Of a stretch of DNA of 64,000 bases, positions 17,645-34,535 are shown one piece after another. The notes beneath the pieces were generated by a model. The model did no database searches, was not told where the DNA came from, and was given only the letters and a program-made list of their open reading frames with translations. Source of the stretch: Bacillus sp. SORGH_AS_0510 (GTDB lineage: Bacteria > Bacillota > Bacilli > Bacillales > Cytobacillaceae); assembly GCF_030818775.1 (NCBI RefSeq), contig NZ_JAUTAU010000001.1, positions 71,001-135,000 of the forward strand. The letters are read 5' to 3'. Positions within the stretch are counted from its first letter, which is position 1. Every line of letters starts with the position of its first letter. The position numbers were made by a program, and so were the translations under genes.

Positions 17645-18010
17645 TTACTTCTTCTTGTTCGCAACAGTCTTACGAGGACCTTTGCGTGTACGAGCGTTGT
17701 TTTTCGTATTTTGTCCACGAACCGGTAAACCACGACGATGGCGTAATCCGCGGTAGCAGCCGATTTCCATTAAACGCTTAATGTTAAGAGAAATTTCACG
17801 GCGAAGATCACCTTCAACTTTTAGTTTGTCGATGATGTCACGGATTTTGTTTAATTCGTCTTCAGTTAAATCACGTACACGAGTATCTTCAGAAACACCA
17901 GCTTCTGCAAGAACTTTTTGTGCAGTAGTTTTACCAATACCATAAATGTAAGTCAAAGAGATAACTACACGCTTTTCACGTGGAATATCTACACCAGCAA
18001 TACGTGCCAT
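17645..18010 (-). CDS. rpsM: 30S ribosomal protein S13
   Basis: 121 residues, full length. [26 protein letters not shown] start, helix-two-turn-helix centre, and basic tail [15 protein letters not shown] reaching the P site. It lies between rpmJ and rpsK as in other Firmicutes. Confidence 0.98.
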   Translation of the reverse strand: MARIAGVDIPREKRVVISLTYIYGIGKTTAQKVLAEAGVSEDTRVRDLTEDELNKIRDIIDKLKVEGDLRREISLNIKRLMEIGCYRGLRHRRGLPVRGQNTKNNARTRKGPRKTVANKKK

Positions 18011-18033
18011 ATTTTAGCGCACCTCCTTCAGTA

Positions 18034-18403
<370 letters not shown>

Positions 18404-18501
18404 CGGTCTCGTCTCCCTTCTCTATTCAGAATAGCGTTCGCCAATACAAAATTTGTGTATGCATTGGGTCTTTTCTTCATACGTCATCCTGCAACCTTAC
18501 A

Positions 18502-18530
18502 ATTCTAACATAATGAGCAGCATTCTGTCC
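18502..18530 (-). promoter_or_regulatory. Candidate promoter for infA and downstream genes
   Basis: Extended -10 TGT-TAGAAT (TAGAAT at 18502-18507) with GGACAG 17 nt upstream. It lies in the 191-nt map-infA gap, which holds no KOW-domain gene such as B. subtilis has there. Confidence 0.45.
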
Positions 18531-18594
18531 TCTAGTAACTATTAACAAATTACATTTTTTTTGGATTAGAATGGGTTTGGTTAAGAAATAGATA

Positions 18595-19340
18595 CTAAAT
18601 CTTAGTTAAAATTTCAAAACCTGTTTCAGTGATCGCAATTGTATGTTCAAAATGAGCACACATTTTGCCATCAACTGTTACAACCGTCCAATCGTCAGCC
18701 AATGTATTTACATACCGGGTTCCGGCATTCACCATCGGTTCAATTGCAAGTACCATACCAGGCTTTAATACAGGACCTTTATTAGGTGGACCAAAATGAG
18801 GAATATCTGGGTCCTCATGTAAGTCTTGCCCTACTCCGTGCCCTACATACTCACGTACAATAGAAAAACCATTTGCTTCCACATACTTTTGTATCGCATG
18901 GGAGATGTTCGAGAGTCGCTCGCCCGGTTTAGCTTCCTTTAAGCCTTGATAAAGTGATTCCTCAGTCACTTCTAAAAGTTTCTGGGAATTTTCATCAATC
19001 GTTCCTACAGCATATGTCCAAGCTGAATCTCCATGGTAGCCGTTATACTTAGCACCGATATCGATACTAATGATGTCGCCCTCATTTAGGACTCGGTCAC
19101 CAGGTATTCCGTGAACAAGTTCGTTGTTCACACTTGTACAGATACTGCCGCGAAAACCATTATACCCTTTAAATGAAGGAATTGCATCCTTGCTGAGAAT
19201 AAACTCTTCAGCAATTCTGTCCAATTCACGCGTTGTGATACCTGGCGCGATATGTTTTTTTAACTCTTGATGAGTCAAAGCCACAATTCGACCAGCTTCA
19301 CGCATGATCTCAATTTCCTTAGGGGTTTTACAAATGATCA

Positions 19341-19341
<1 letters not shown>
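18595..19341 (-). CDS. map: Methionine aminopeptidase type I
   Basis: 248 residues. It removes the initiator Met with a dinuclear metal centre. The metal ligands are visible: Asp in [19 protein letters not shown], His in [12 protein letters not shown], Glu in AIEPM and Glu in the FEHTIAITE block. The start overlaps the adk stop by one nt (TAATG). Confidence 0.97.
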
Positions 19342-20009
<668 letters not shown>

Positions 20010-20048
20010 CTATAAATGGGTTTTAGGGAACAATAGTCCCCTAAACCT

Positions 20049-21344
20049 TTACTTAATAAAACCTTTATAATGACGTTTAACCAGTTGTGCTTCAAGTTGT
20101 TTATACGTGTCAAGTGCAACACCGACTACGATTAACAAGCTTGTTCCTCCGATTTGAGCCGATTGCGGTAAATTCGCTATTTTAATAAAAATAGTTGGAA
20201 GTACAGCAATGACTGTTAAGAAGATCGCACCAACAAAAGTTAATCGATATAAAACGCGAGTTAAGTATTCCTGTGTGCTCTTACCAGGACGAATTCCTGG
20301 AATATAGCCGCATTGCTTCTGTAAGTTTTCCGCCGCTTGTTCAGGGTTAACTTGGATAAAAGCATAGAAATAAGTGAACGCGATAATTAGTACTGCATAT
20401 AACGTCATCCCAATTGGATGAGAATAATCAAGATTTCTGTTAATCCACAGTGTTACATCATTTGTTGGAAAGAATGATGCAATGGTTCTTGGTGTTACAA
20501 TGAATGAAACTGCAAAGATAACAGGGATAACACCCGCAGCGTTAACTTTTAACGGCATGTGAGTGGACTGTCCTCCAACAGGATTTCTTCCTGCAACAAC
20601 ACGTTTAGCATATTGGATTGGAATTTTACGGTTTGCTTGTTGGATGAAGATAACACCAACAACAATTGCAATAATAGCAAGTGCGATTAATACAACCGTT
20701 ACAATACGTAAAAATAATGCTTCTCCTGCGTTCTCAAACTGCTGAACATAAATTTGATTGATAGTTGAAGGCATACCAGCAACGATCCCTGCAAAGATGA
20801 TGATGGAAATTCCATTTCCTACACCCTTCTCAGTGATCTGCTCACCTAACCACATCAAGAATGATGTACCAGCTGTTAGAGTAACGGCAATCAGTAGATA
20901 CGTACCAATACCAGGGTTTTCAATCAAACGGCCGCTTGCTAAATTGTTAAAGCCATAAGACATACCTAATGCTTGGATAAAACCAAGCACAACAGTGAAA
21001 TAACGAGTGAACTGAGCAATCTTACGACGACCAGATTCACCTTGTTTGGACCATTCCGTAAATTTAGGAACAACGTCCATTTGAAGTAACTGAATGATAA
21101 TGGAAGCTGTAATGTAAGGCATAATACCCATTGCAAAGATGGAGAATTGTTTCAACGCTCCACCACCAAAGGTATTTAAAATACCGAAAACACTCAGCTT
21201 ATCCTGACTAGCAAGCACATCAGCATTAACATTCGGTACAGGAATGAATGTGCCTAGTCGAAATACGACTAGCATTAAGAGGGTGAATAAAATCTTTCGA
21301 CGTATATCACCCACGCGCATAAAATTGGAGATTGTCTGGAACAT
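20049..21344 (-). CDS. secY: Preprotein translocase subunit SecY
   Basis: 431 residues with ten predicted membrane helices, the protein-conducting channel. Conserved FGGGALKQFSIFAMGIMPYI (plug and helix 2) and the cytoplasmic loop with PEQAAENLQKQCGYIPGIRPGK. The start shares one nt with the rplO stop. Its SecE partner is encoded at 47589-47771. Confidence 0.98.
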   Translation of the reverse strand: MFQTISNFMRVGDIRRKILFTLLMLVVFRLGTFIPVPNVNADVLASQDKLSVFGILNTFGGGALKQFSIFAMGIMPYITASIIIQLLQMDVVPKFTEWSKQGESGRRKIAQFTRYFTVVLGFIQALGMSYGFNNLASGRLIENPGIGTYLLIAVTLTAGTSFLMWLGEQITEKGVGNGISIIIFAGIVAGMPSTINQIYVQQFENAGEALFLRIVTVVLIALAIIAIVVGVIFIQQANRKIPIQYAKRVVAGRNPVGGQSTHMPLKVNAAGVIPVIFAVSFIVTPRTIASFFPTNDVTLWINRNLDYSHPIGMTLYAVLIIAFTYFYAFIQVNPEQAAENLQKQCGYIPGIRPGKSTQEYLTRVLYRLTFVGAIFLTVIAVLPTIFIKIANLPQSAQIGGTSLLIVVGVALDTYKQLEAQLVKRHYKGFIK

Positions 21345-21784
21345 TAGATCACCTCAGTAGTTCCGCCAGCAGCTTCGATCGCTTCCTTAGCAGCAGAGGA
21401 GAATTTGTGAGCTTTTACAGTCAACTTTTTCTCTACGTTCCCTTTAGCAAGAACTTTGATTCCTGCTTTTTCGTTACTTACAACGCCTGTTTCGATAAGA
21501 AGTTCTGGAGTAACTTCTGTACCTTCCTCAAAGCGATTTAATACATCAAGATTGACAATTGCATATTCTTTGCGGCTGATATTTGTAAATCCGCGCTTTG
21601 GTAAACGACGGTATAAAGGTGTTTGACCACCTTCAAAACCTACACGTACACCACCGCCTGAACGAGCGTTTTGTCCTTTATGACCTTTACCCGCAGTCTT
21701 CCCTTGACCAGAACCGATACCACGTCCAAGACGCTTACGCTCTTTACGAGAACCTTCGGCAGGTTTTAATTCATGAAGTTTCAT
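21344..21784 (-). CDS. rplO: 50S ribosomal protein L15
   Basis: 146 residues. [20 protein letters not shown] start with the Gly-rich [19 protein letters not shown] extension that penetrates the large subunit, then a globular C-terminus ending AAGGTTEVI. Confidence 0.98.
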   Translation of the reverse strand: MKLHELKPAEGSRKERKRLGRGIGSGQGKTAGKGHKGQNARSGGGVRVGFEGGQTPLYRRLPKRGFTNISRKEYAIVNLDVLNRFEEGTEVTPELLIETGVVSNEKAGIKVLAKGNVEKKLTVKAHKFSSAAKEAIEAAGGTTEVI

Positions 21785-21816
21785 ATTGGCACCTCCTTAT
21801 TAAAGAAAAGAATCAA

Positions 21817-21999
21817 TTATTGTTCTTTAACTGTTACAAGGTGAGCAACTTTGTTAATCATACCGCGAATCGCAGCGTTATCTTGATGCTCAACTGTTTG
21901 ATTTAATTTACGTAAACCTAGTGCAGTAACTGTCGCGCGTTGGTCCTCAGGGCGACCAATTACACTACGGCTGAGGGTAACTAATAGTTTATTCGCCAT
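21817..21999 (-). CDS. rpmD: 50S ribosomal protein L30
   Basis: 60 residues, the usual bacterial length. [18 protein letters not shown] and [22 protein letters not shown] are typical. It lies 32 nt before rplO. Confidence 0.97.
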   Translation of the reverse strand: MANKLLVTLSRSVIGRPEDQRATVTALGLRKLNQTVEHQDNAAIRGMINKVAHLVTVKEQ

Positions 22000-22012
22000 T
22001 TGATTTCCCTCC

Positions 22013-22513
22013 TTATCCTAACAGTTCTTCTACTGATTTACCACGTAATTTCGCTACGTCTTCAGCACGTTTTAGTTGTTTTAATCCGTCAATAGTTGCA
22101 CGAACCATATTGATTGGTGTGTTAGTTCCTAATGATTTTGAAAGGATATCAGCAACTCCACCTAATTCAAGAACCGCACGAACTGGGCCACCAGCGATAA
22201 CTCCTGTACCTTCAGAAGCAGGCTTTAGAAGAATTTCGCCAGCACCAAAACGTCCTAGTACTTGGTGAGGAATTGAAGTTCCAACCATTGGTACTTCCAC
22301 TAAGTTTTTCTTTGCATCTTCGATGGCTTTACGGATTGCATCTGGAACCTCTTGGGCTTTACCAGTACCAAATCCTACATGACCGTTTTTATCCCCAACT
22401 ACTACAAGAGCAGAGAAACGGAAACGACGTCCACCTTTAACAACTTTCGCAACACGGTTAACCGTTACTACGCGTTCTTCTAGTTCAAGTTTGTTTGGAT
22501 CAATACGACGCAT
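22013..22513 (-). CDS. rpsE: 30S ribosomal protein S5
   Basis: 166 residues. N-terminal double-stranded-RNA-binding fold ([20 protein letters not shown]), then [18 protein letters not shown]; it contributes to mRNA entry and decoding fidelity. The VVKGGRRF loop, where spectinomycin-resistance changes occur, looks unaltered. Confidence 0.98.
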   Translation of the reverse strand: MRRIDPNKLELEERVVTVNRVAKVVKGGRRFRFSALVVVGDKNGHVGFGTGKAQEVPDAIRKAIEDAKKNLVEVPMVGTSIPHQVLGRFGAGEILLKPASEGTGVIAGGPVRAVLELGGVADILSKSLGTNTPINMVRATIDGLKQLKRAEDVAKLRGKSVEELLG

Positions 22514-22537
22514 CTTTTTGTGTCCCTCCTTTGTCTA

Positions 22538-22900
22538 TTAAAATTGTAAGCCGTTTTCGCGAGCAGCATCAGCTAATGCTTGCACACGTCCGTGGTATAG
22601 GTATCCTCCACGATCAAAGACAATAGAAGTGATACCTTTTTCTACCGCACGTTTAGCGACTAATTCTCCGACCTTTTTCGCTGCTTCAACGTTACTAGTA
22701 GATTCAAGACCGAAATCTTTTTCTTTAGTAGAAGCACTTGCTAAAGTTACTCCAGCCATGTCATCGATTAATTGAGCATAAATATGCTTATTTGAACGAA
22801 ACACATTTAGACGTGGACGAGCAGCAGTACCGCTAAGTTTCGCACGAACACGAGCATGTCTCTTCTTGCGAGTAGCGTTTTTATCTTGCTTCGTAATCAT
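22538..22900 (-). CDS. rplR: 50S ribosomal protein L18
   Basis: 120 residues, a 5S rRNA-binding protein. [33 protein letters not shown] and the [12 protein letters not shown] block are characteristic. Confidence 0.98.
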   Translation of the reverse strand: MITKQDKNATRKKRHARVRAKLSGTAARPRLNVFRSNKHIYAQLIDDMAGVTLASASTKEKDFGLESTSNVEAAKKVGELVAKRAVEKGITSIVFDRGGYLYHGRVQALADAARENGLQF

Positions 22901-22932
22901 TTACGTCACTCCTTTCGTTTACCTATGCGGCA

Positions 22933-23469
22933 TTACTTACCTGTTTTACCTTCTTTACGACGAACGTTTTCGCCTTCGTAACGAATTCCTTTACCTTTAT
23001 AAGGCTCTGGAGGACGAACTTGACGGATATTGGCTGCAAGAGCACCAACACGTTCCTTATCAGTACCTTTTACAATAACTTTTGTATTAGCAGGTACTTC
23101 GATTTCAAGGCCAGCTTCAGGTTCAATTTCAACTGGGTGAGAATAACCTACGTTTAATACAAGTTTGTTACCTTGCTTTTGCGCACGATATCCAACCCCG
23201 ATTAGTTCTAGGCTTCTTGTGAATCCGTTGGATACACCCTCAACCATGTTCGCGATCACTGCACGAGTAGTACCGTGCAATGCGCGGTGTTCTTTAACGT
23301 CAGATGGACGAGTGATCGATACAACGTTCTCTTCAACGTTGATTGTGATATCAGGATTAAAAGTACGAGTTAATTCGCCTTTAGGTCCTTTTACAGTAAC
23401 AGTACTACCGTTTAAAGTAACAGTAACTCCTGCTGGAATTTCAATTGGTTTTTTTCCTACGCGAGACAT
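22933..23469 (-). CDS. rplF: 50S ribosomal protein L6
   Basis: 178 residues with two similar domains. [15 protein letters not shown] start, [12 protein letters not shown] in the middle, and the C-terminal [16 protein letters not shown] rRNA-binding motif. Confidence 0.98.
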   Translation of the reverse strand: MSRVGKKPIEIPAGVTVTLNGSTVTVKGPKGELTRTFNPDITINVEENVVSITRPSDVKEHRALHGTTRAVIANMVEGVSNGFTRSLELIGVGYRAQKQGNKLVLNVGYSHPVEIEPEAGLEIEVPANTKVIVKGTDKERVGALAANIRQVRPPEPYKGKGIRYEGENVRRKEGKTGK

Positions 23470-23500
23470 TTAGTGCACCTCCATTCATTCAAAAACTCGA

Positions 23501-23905
<405 letters not shown>

Positions 23906-23930
23906 TTACCTCCTTCCCAGACTTTGGGTT

Positions 23931-24140
<210 letters not shown>

Positions 24141-24680
24141 TTACTTTTGGAATGGCATTCCAAATTGAGTTAAAAGTTCACGAGATTCTTCGTCGGTCTT
24201 AGCAGTCGTTACGATAACGATGTCCATACCGCGAACCTTGGTTACTTTATCATAATCAATTTCAGGGAAGATTAATTGTTCTTTAATCCCTAATGTATAG
24301 TTACCGCGGCCATCGAAAGCCTTTTTAGAAACTCCACGGAAGTCACGAACACGAGGTAACGATACTGAAACTAATTTATCCAAGAATTCGTACATACGCT
24401 CACCGCGAAGGGTAACTTTTGCACCGATAGGCATACCTTCACGAAGACGGAAGCCAGCGATAGATTTTTTCGCACGAGTTACTAATGGTTTTTGACCTGT
24501 GATAGTTGTAAGCTCTTCAACAGCATTATCAAGTGCTTTTGCGTTTGCAACTGCATCACCAACACCCATGTTCACAACGATTTTTTCAAGTTTAGGAACT
24601 TCCATAACTGATTTATAGTTGAACTTGCTCATTAGAGCAGGAGTAACTTCTTTAACAAATTTTTCTTTTAGGCGGTTCAC
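24141..24680 (-). CDS. rplE: 50S ribosomal protein L5
   Basis: 179 residues, a 5S rRNA-binding protein of the central protuberance that touches P-site t[39 protein letters not shown] and the [16 protein letters not shown] end are diagnostic. Confidence 0.98.
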   Translation of the reverse strand: MNRLKEKFVKEVTPALMSKFNYKSVMEVPKLEKIVVNMGVGDAVANAKALDNAVEELTTITGQKPLVTRAKKSIAGFRLREGMPIGAKVTLRGERMYEFLDKLVSVSLPRVRDFRGVSKKAFDGRGNYTLGIKEQLIFPEIDYDKVTKVRGMDIVIVTTAKTDEESRELLTQFGMPFQK

Positions 24681-24707
24681 TTATTGTACCTCCCTTCTTA
24701 ATTTAAA

Positions 24708-25016
24708 CTATTTATCTAAAACTTCACCGGATTTTGCTACGCGTACTTTCTTTCCATCAACCGTTTTGTAACCTACACGAGTTGGGTTACCTGATTTAGG
24801 ATCGATAGGCATTACGTTTGATACATGAATAGGAGCCTCAAAGCTTAAAATTCCGCCTTGTGGATTCGCTTGAGAAGGTTTAGCGTGTTTTTTCACGATG
24901 TTAACACCTTCTACTAGTACACGGCTTTCTTTAGGATAAGCAGCTAGGATTACACCTGTTTTGCCTTTATCCTTGCCAGAGATGACCTTTACTTTATCAC
25001 CTTTTTTTACATGCAT
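24708..25016 (-). CDS. rplX: 50S ribosomal protein L24
   Basis: 102 residues from ATG 25016, which follows AAGGAGG. The longer TTG frame (25040) includes the SD and is rejected. KOW-type [19 protein letters not shown] start; it acts early in large-subunit assembly. Confidence 0.97.
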   Translation of the reverse strand: MHVKKGDKVKVISGKDKGKTGVILAAYPKESRVLVEGVNIVKKHAKPSQANPQGGILSFEAPIHVSNVMPIDPKSGNPTRVGYKTVDGKKVRVAKSGEVLDK

Positions 25017-25052
25017 CTGTGCGCACCTCCTTAAAGGCAATTGATTTTAAAA

Positions 25053-25448
<396 letters not shown>

Positions 25449-25460
25449 TTATCCGAACAA

Positions 25461-25724
25461 TTAAATAATAACGGCTTTTTCTACTACTTCGACTAAACGG
25501 AAGCGTTTAGTAGCTGAAAGTGGGCGAGTTTCCATGATACGAACTACATCGCCGATCTTTGCCTCGTTTTGCTCATCATGAGCTTTGAACTTTTTAGAGT
25601 ACTTAACGCGTTTACCGTATAATGGATGCTTTTTGTAAGTTTCAACAAGAACAGTAACAGTCTTATCCATCTTGTCAGAAACTACGCGTCCAGTGTAAAC
25701 CTTACGTTGGTTACGTTCACTCAT
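25461..25724 (-). CDS. rpsQ: 30S ribosomal protein S17
   Basis: 87 residues, an OB-fold assembly protein. [22 protein letters not shown] and [19 protein letters not shown] are typical. It follows rpmC by 23 nt. Confidence 0.98.
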   Translation of the reverse strand: MSERNQRKVYTGRVVSDKMDKTVTVLVETYKKHPLYGKRVKYSKKFKAHDEQNEAKIGDVVRIMETRPLSATKRFRLVEVVEKAVII

Positions 25725-25747
25725 TCTGTGAACCTCCTCTCAGGTAA

Positions 25748-26372
<625 letters not shown>

Positions 26373-26374
26373 GA

Positions 26375-27672
<1,298 letters not shown>

Positions 27673-27732
27673 GAAGGAACCTCCCTTCGTGACTGTTCTA
27701 CGGTTCGTTCTTTGAACCGTAGTAAAGTCCCG

Positions 27733-28876
<1,144 letters not shown>

Positions 28877-28877
<1 letters not shown>

Positions 28878-29500
28878 TATGCAAGCACCTCCTCTACTTT
28901 TTCAACCGCTGCTTTAGTCATGATTAATTGATCATGATTAACAACATCTAATACGTTAATTCCATTAGCTGTTACTACTGTTACACCAGGAATGTTACGT
29001 GCAGAAAGTGCTACATTCTCATCTAGGTCAGCAGTTACAATCAAAGCTTTCTTTTCAACAGAAAGACCAGCTAATACAGCCTTGAATTCTTTTGTTTTTG
29101 GAGCTTCGAATGCTAAGCTTTCTAATACTAAGATATTTTCTTCTTGTACTTTAGAAGATAATGCAGATTTAATCGCTAAGCGACGTACTTTCTTTGGTAA
29201 TGAATAGCTGTAGCTGCGTGGTGTTGGACCGAATACAGTACCACCTCCGCGCCATTGTGGAGAACGAATTGACCCTTGACGTGCACGGCCAGTTCCTTTT
29301 TGACGCCATGGTTTACGACCACCGCCGCGTACTTCAGAACGAATTTTAGTTTTATGAGTACCTTGACGTAATGAAGCTCTTTGCATAACAATTGCTTCAA
29401 ATAATACGTGTTGGTTAGGCTCAATACCAAAAACTGTTTCATTAAGTTCGATTTCACCAACTTGTGAACCGTTTTGGTTTAATAATGCTACTTTAGGCAT
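28877..29500 (-). CDS. rplD: 50S ribosomal protein L4
   Basis: 207 residues. [15 protein letters not shown] start; the extended loop [19 protein letters not shown] lines the tunnel. In E. coli L4 represses the S10 operon, but Gram-positives lack that leader, and none of that type was seen here. Confidence 0.98.
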
Positions 29501-29528
29501 TCCTTGTTCCTCCTTTCTTAAGAACTAT

Positions 29529-30155
29529 TTATGCTTTTACCGCACCTTTAATTTTTAATAATGCTTTTCTCGCACCTGGGACGTTACCTTTGATTAAAAG
29601 TAAGTTGCGTTCAGCATCAACTTTTACGATTTCAAGGTTTTGAACAGTAACTTGCTCTCCACCCATGCGTCCTGGTAATAATTTACCTTTGAATACACGG
29701 TTTGGAGCAACAGGTCCCATTGAACCAGGACGACGGTGATAACGAGAACCGTGAGCCATTGGGCCGCGTGATTGTCCGTGGCGCTTGATTGAGCCTTGGA
29801 AACCTTTACCCTTTGAGATTCCTGTTACATCTACGATATCGCCTGCTGCGAAAATATCAACTTTGACTTCTTGACCAACTTCATATGCTGCTAAGTCGTC
29901 TCCGCGGAATTCGCGAATGAAGCGCTTAGGAGCAGTACTTGCTTTAGCAACATGTCCTTTTTCAGGTTTGTTAGCTAACTTCTCACGCTTGTCTTCAAAA
30001 CCAACTTGAACAGCTGTGTATCCATCAGTATCAACTGATTTCTTTTGAAGAACAACGTTTGGAGCTACCTCAACTACAGTTACAGGGATTAAGTTGCCGT
30101 TTTCTGCAAATACTTGAGTCATACCAATCTTTCTTCCTAAGATTCCTTTGGTCAT
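29529..30155 (-). CDS. rplC: 50S ribosomal protein L3
   Basis: 208 residues. [13 protein letters not shown] start, [19 protein letters not shown] and [20 protein letters not shown] reaching the peptidyl-transferase centre. Second gene of the S10 operon. Confidence 0.98.
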   Translation of the reverse strand: MTKGILGRKIGMTQVFAENGNLIPVTVVEVAPNVVLQKKSVDTDGYTAVQVGFEDKREKLANKPEKGHVAKASTAPKRFIREFRGDDLAAYEVGQEVKVDIFAAGDIVDVTGISKGKGFQGSIKRHGQSRGPMAHGSRYHRRPGSMGPVAPNRVFKGKLLPGRMGGEQVTVQNLEIVKVDAERNLLLIKGNVPGARKALLKIKGAVKA

Positions 30156-30192
30156 TTAAGTCACACCTCCTGTAAATTATATGTTTATTTGA

Positions 30193-30522
<330 letters not shown>

Positions 30523-30559
30523 CTATTTTAAAAATAGACATTCTCAGTGAAAATTTCCC

Positions 30560-30592
30560 ACACACTCGCCATGGCAAAGCGGCCGGGTGTGT
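30560..30592 (-). promoter_or_regulatory. Hairpin in the S10 operon leader
   Basis: ACACAC...GTGTGT arms enclose a GC-rich section with GGCCGC and GCCATGGC on the transcribed strand, between promoter P2 and rpsJ. I recall a similar hairpin in leaders of other Bacillus S10 operons; function unknown. Confidence 0.5.
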
Positions 30593-30635
30593 CAGCAACC
30601 TTCCACCTCATCGCAGTCAAAGACCAACATTGTCT

Positions 30636-30664
30636 ATTATACATAAAACATAAAACAAACGCAA
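30636..30664 (-). promoter_or_regulatory. S10 operon promoter P2 (proximal)
   Basis: TTGCGT (30659-30664), 17 nt, TATAAT (30636-30641), giving a leader of about 130 nt before rpsJ. Confidence 0.8.
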
Positions 30665-30713
30665 CATTAATTACGATTTTTTTAATTATGTTTTTGTATC
30701 GAACACTTTTCCT

Positions 30714-30742
30714 ATTATAGCGGCTGAAAAATACTTTTTCAA
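30714..30742 (-). promoter_or_regulatory. S10 operon promoter P1 (distal)
   Basis: TTGAAA (30737-30742), 17 nt, TATAAT (30714-30719). With P2 it forms a tandem pair, common for rRNA and ribosomal-protein genes. Confidence 0.8.
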
Positions 30743-30780
30743 CTATTAATATCAATCTCCAATAATATCCTAATTTGAAA

Positions 30781-30976
30781 TGCGGAAACGCCTTGGTCAG
30801 CCCCGATAGGAAAATGTTCTTCAGCAAGAAAAGTCCGCACTTTGACTTTTATTGCTGAAGAACATTTGACCCGAGGTGTAACAATCATCGCTTTATCAAG
30901 CCATGATTGTTACAAGATACTCACGGGAGATTATCCAGGAGGAAAACTGGCTAGGCGTTGGAGCTGGACAATTTTC
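30781..30976. repeat. Dispersed palindromic repeat, copy B (long form)
   Basis: Same element as copy A, with 72 bp (30877-30948) inserted between CCGAGG and GGCTAGGCG. The inserted module contains its own stem, GTAACAATCAT with ATGATTGTTAC. It lies between tuf and the S10 promoters. Confidence 0.85.
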
Positions 30977-31037
30977 ATAGTTTAAGTTTTATTCTATTTA
31001 TATAGAAGAAACTCGAATTTTTCTAGATATGAAGACA

Positions 31038-31073
31038 CAAAAAAGCAGATGGATCGTCACCCATCTGCTTTTC
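31038..31073 (-). terminator. Terminator of the str operon after tuf
   Basis: AAAGCAGATGG / CCATCTGCTTT perfect stem followed by T-run on the minus strand, within 50 nt of the tuf stop. Confidence 0.92.
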
Positions 31074-31083
31074 TATATTAAAA

Positions 31084-32271
31084 TTACTCAGTGATTGAAG
31101 TGATTGAACCTGAACCTACTGTACGGCCACCTTCACGAATAGAGAACTTAGTTCCTTCTTCGATCGCAACTGGAGCGATAAGCTCAACAGTCATTTCGAT
31201 GTGGTCACCAGGCATTACCATTTCAGTACCTTCTGGAAGGTTACAGATACCAGTGATATCAGAAGTACGGAAATAGAATTGTGGACGGTAGTTTGAGAAG
31301 AATGGAGTGTGACGTCCACCTTCTTCTTTAGTTAAAACGTAAACTTGTGCTTTGAACTTTGTGTGTGGAGTGATTGATTTTGGCTTAGCCAAAACTTGTC
31401 CACGCTCGATTTCTTCACGAGCAACACCACGAAGAAGGGCACCAATGTTGTCACCAGCTTCAGCGTAATCAAGAAGCTTACGGAACATTTCTACACCTGT
31501 TACAGTAGTAGATTTTGGCTCTTCAGTGAAACCTACGATTTCAACTACGTCACCAACTTTAACTACACCACGCTCAACACGTCCTGTAGCAACTGTTCCA
31601 CGACCAGTGATTGAGAATACGTCCTCAACTGGCATCATGAAAGGCTTGTCAGTGTCACGAGTTGGAGTTGGGATGAATTCGTCAACAGCAGCCATAAGTT
31701 CAAGAACTTTTTCTTCCCATGCTGCTTCACCTTCTAATGCTTTAAGAGCAGAACCTTTGATAACTGGAGTGTCATCGCCAGGGAAATCGTATTCTGATAA
31801 TAGGTCACGAATTTCCATTTCTACTAATTCAAGTAGTTCTTCGTCATCAACCATATCACACTTGTTCATGAATACAACAAGGTAAGGTACGCCTACCTGA
31901 CGAGAAAGAAGGATGTGCTCACGAGTTTGTGGCATTGGACCATCAGTAGCAGATACTACTAAGATACCGCCGTCCATTTGTGCAGCACCAGTGATCATGT
32001 TTTTAACATAGTCAGCGTGTCCTGGGCAGTCTACGTGTGCGTAGTGACGAGCGTCAGTTTCGTATTCAACGTGCGCAGTAGAGATTGTGATACCACGCTC
32101 TTTTTCTTCTGGAGCACCATCGATTTGATCGTATGCACGAGCTTCTGCTTTACCTGATTTCGCAAGTACAGAAGTGATTGCAGCAGTTAAAGTAGTTTTA
32201 CCATGGTCAACGTGTCCGATTGTACCAATGTTAACGTGTGGCTTTGAACGGTCGAATTTAGCTTTTGCCAT
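31084..32271 (-). CDS. tuf: Elongation factor Tu
   Basis: 395 residues. It carries aminoacyl-tRNA to the ribosome. G1 [10 protein letters not shown]3 DCPGHADY, G4 NKCD, then the beta-barrel domains 2 and 3. Last gene of the str operon, 129 nt after fusA; an inverted repeat lies in that gap. Confidence 0.99.
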   Translation of the reverse strand: MAKAKFDRSKPHVNIGTIGHVDHGKTTLTAAITSVLAKSGKAEARAYDQIDGAPEEKERGITISTAHVEYETDARHYAHVDCPGHADYVKNMITGAAQMDGGILVVSATDGPMPQTREHILLSRQVGVPYLVVFMNKCDMVDDEELLELVEMEIRDLLSEYDFPGDDTPVIKGSALKALEGEAAWEEKVLELMAAVDEFIPTPTRDTDKPFMMPVEDVFSITGRGTVATGRVERGVVKVGDVVEIVGFTEEPKSTTVTGVEMFRKLLDYAEAGDNIGALLRGVAREEIERGQVLAKPKSITPHTKFKAQVYVLTKEEGGRHTPFFSNYRPQFYFRTSDITGICNLPEGTEMVMPGDHIEMTVELIAPVAIEEGTKFSIREGGRTVGSGSITSITE

Positions 32272-32317
32272 TTTGGAAAATCCTCCTTTGGATTATAAAA
32301 ATTTAAGTATATTAGGT

Positions 32318-32356
32318 AGAAACTGTGAATATATGTATCCATATTTCACAGTTTCT
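32318..32356. other. Strong inverted repeat between fusA and tuf
   Basis: AGAAACTGTGAA and TTCACAGTTTCT, 12 bp perfect, near-palindromic with a short loop and no T-run. It could be an RNA-processing or stabilising hairpin in the fusA-tuf message. Confidence 0.6.
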
Positions 32357-32400
32357 ATTCTTACATAAGTAGTTATACTTTAAACAAAGGTGAAAATCAA

Positions 32401-34482
32401 TTATTCACCTTTATTTTTTTTGATAATTTCTTCAGAAACTGATTTTGGAACTTCTTCGTAGTGATCGAAGTGCATAGAGAATACTCCACGTCCTTGTGTA
32501 CTTGAACGAAGTGCAGTTGCATAACCAAACATTTCTGAAAGTGGAACCATTGCACGAACTACTTGAGCATTACCACGAGCTTCCATACCTTCAACGCGGC
32601 CACGACGTGCAGTGATTTGACCCATGATATCACCTAAATATTCTTCAGGGATAACAACTTCAACCCTCATCATAGGTTCAAGGATTACTGGGCTACACTT
32701 AGACGCAGCATTCTTAAGTGCCATAGAAGCGGCAATCTTAAACGCCATTTCAGATGAGTCAACATCATGGTAAGAACCGTCAAATAGACGAGCTTTGATG
32801 TCTACTAACGGGAATCCAGCAAGAACTCCACGATCTAGAGCATCTTCAAGACCAGCTTGAACAGCAGGGATGTATTCACGAGGAACCACACCACCGACGA
32901 TACCGTTTTCGAACTCGAATCCTTTACCTTCTTCGTTAGGTGAGAATTCAATCCAAACGTGACCGTATTGTCCACGACCACCAGATTGTCTAGCGAATTT
33001 ACCTTCAACTTGTGCAGAAGCACGGAAAGTTTCGCGGTAAGCAACCTGTGGAGCACCTACATTAGCTTCAACTTTGAATTCACGACGCATACGGTCAACG
33101 ATGATATCTAGGTGAAGTTCACCCATACCAGCGATGATAACTTGTCCAGTTTCCTGGTCAGTGTGCGCACGGAATGTTGGATCTTCTTCTTGTAGCTTTT
33201 GTAGTGCAGTAGTCATCTTGTCTTGGTCAGCTTTTGACTTAGGTTCAACAGAAAGTTGAATTACTGGCTCTGGGAATTGCATAGACTCAAGGATAACAGG
33301 GTTTTTGTCATCACATAGAGTATCACCAGTAGTTGTATCTTTCAAACCTACTGCAGCAGCGATGTCACCAGCATAAACCTTAGAGATTTCTTGACGGCTA
33401 TTCGCGTGCATTTGTAGGATACGTCCGATACGCTCACGCTTGCCTTTAGTTGAGTTCTGAACGTATGATCCAGATTCTAAAGTACCAGAGTAAACGCGGA
33501 AGAACGTTAATTTACCAACATAAGGGTCAGTCATAACTTTAAATGCAAGAGCTGAGAATGGCTCTTCATCGCTAGAATGACGTTCAATTACATCTTCTTC
33601 ATCATCAACTGCATGACCTTTGATTGCAGGTACATCTAGTGGAGATGGAAGGTAATCAATAACAGCATCTAACATTAACTGAACACCTTTGTTTTTGAAA
33701 GCTGATCCACAGATTACTGGATAGAATTCAACGTTAACAGTACCTTTACGAATTGCAGCTTTAATCTCTTCTTTAGAGATTTCTTCTCCGCCAAGGTATT
33801 TTTCCATTAACTCTTCATCTAATTCAGCTACTGCTTCAACTAGCTTTTCACGATATTCTTCAGCTTGCGCCATGAATTCTTCAGGGATTTCACGAACTTC
33901 AATATCAGTTCCTAAATCGTTACCGTAGAATACTGCATTCATTTCCACAAGGTCAATGATAGCTTCGAATTGATCTTCAGCACCGATTGGTAACTGAATT
34001 GGGTGTGCATTCGCTTGTAAACGGTCATGAATTGTACCTACTGAGTATAAGAAATCAGCACCAATTTTGTCCATTTTGTTTACGAATACTACACGTGGTA
34101 CACCGTAAGTTGTTGCTTGGCGCCAAACTGTTTCAGTTTGAGGCTCAACACCAGACTGTGCATCTAGTACAGCTACCGCACCATCAAGTACACGTAGGGA
34201 ACGTTCAACTTCAACCGTGAAGTCTACGTGTCCTGGTGTATCGATGATGTTTACGCGGTGGCCTTTCCATTGTGCAGTTGTTGCTGCGGAAGTGATTGTG
34301 ATTCCGCGTTCTTGCTCCTGCTCCATCCAGTCCATCTGAGAAGCGCCTTCATGTGTTTCACCGATTTTATGAATCTTACCAGTGTAATAAAGAACACGCT
34401 CAGTGGTAGTCGTTTTACCGGCATCGATGTGAGCCATGATACCGATATTACGTGTGTTTGCTAAGGAGAACTCTCTTGCCAT
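32401..34482 (-). CDS. fusA: Elongation factor G
   Basis: 693 residues, full length. It is the GTPase of translocation: G1 AHIDAGKTT, switch [15 protein letters not shown], and the conserved [20 protein letters not shown] of domain IV. Third gene of rpsL-rpsG-fusA-tuf. Confidence 0.99.
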   Translation of the reverse strand: MAREFSLANTRNIGIMAHIDAGKTTTTERVLYYTGKIHKIGETHEGASQMDWMEQEQERGITITSAATTAQWKGHRVNIIDTPGHVDFTVEVERSLRVLDGAVAVLDAQSGVEPQTETVWRQATTYGVPRVVFVNKMDKIGADFLYSVGTIHDRLQANAHPIQLPIGAEDQFEAIIDLVEMNAVFYGNDLGTDIEVREIPEEFMAQAEEYREKLVEAVAELDEELMEKYLGGEEISKEEIKAAIRKGTVNVEFYPVICGSAFKNKGVQLMLDAVIDYLPSPLDVPAIKGHAVDDEEDVIERHSSDEEPFSALAFKVMTDPYVGKLTFFRVYSGTLESGSYVQNSTKGKRERIGRILQMHANSRQEISKVYAGDIAAAVGLKDTTTGDTLCDDKNPVILESMQFPEPVIQLSVEPKSKADQDKMTTALQKLQEEDPTFRAHTDQETGQVIIAGMGELHLDIIVDRMRREFKVEANVGAPQVAYRETFRASAQVEGKFARQSGGRGQYGHVWIEFSPNEEGKGFEFENGIVGGVVPREYIPAVQAGLEDALDRGVLAGFPLVDIKARLFDGSYHDVDSSEMAFKIAASMALKNAASKCSPVILEPMMRVEVVIPEEYLGDIMGQITARRGRVEGMEARGNAQVVRAMVPLSEMFGYATALRSSTQGRGVFSMHFDHYEEVPKSVSEEIIKKNKGE

Positions 34483-34535
34483 TGGGTCTTTCTCCTTCCT
34501 AGTTTGGAATGAAATTTTTTATATTGAAGGTTAGA

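Noticed and set aside
31526..31885. 119-codon plus-strand open frame across tuf
   Set aside because: It runs antisense to the invariant EF-Tu gene and has no SD or family resemblance; the biased codon use of tuf keeps the opposite frames open.
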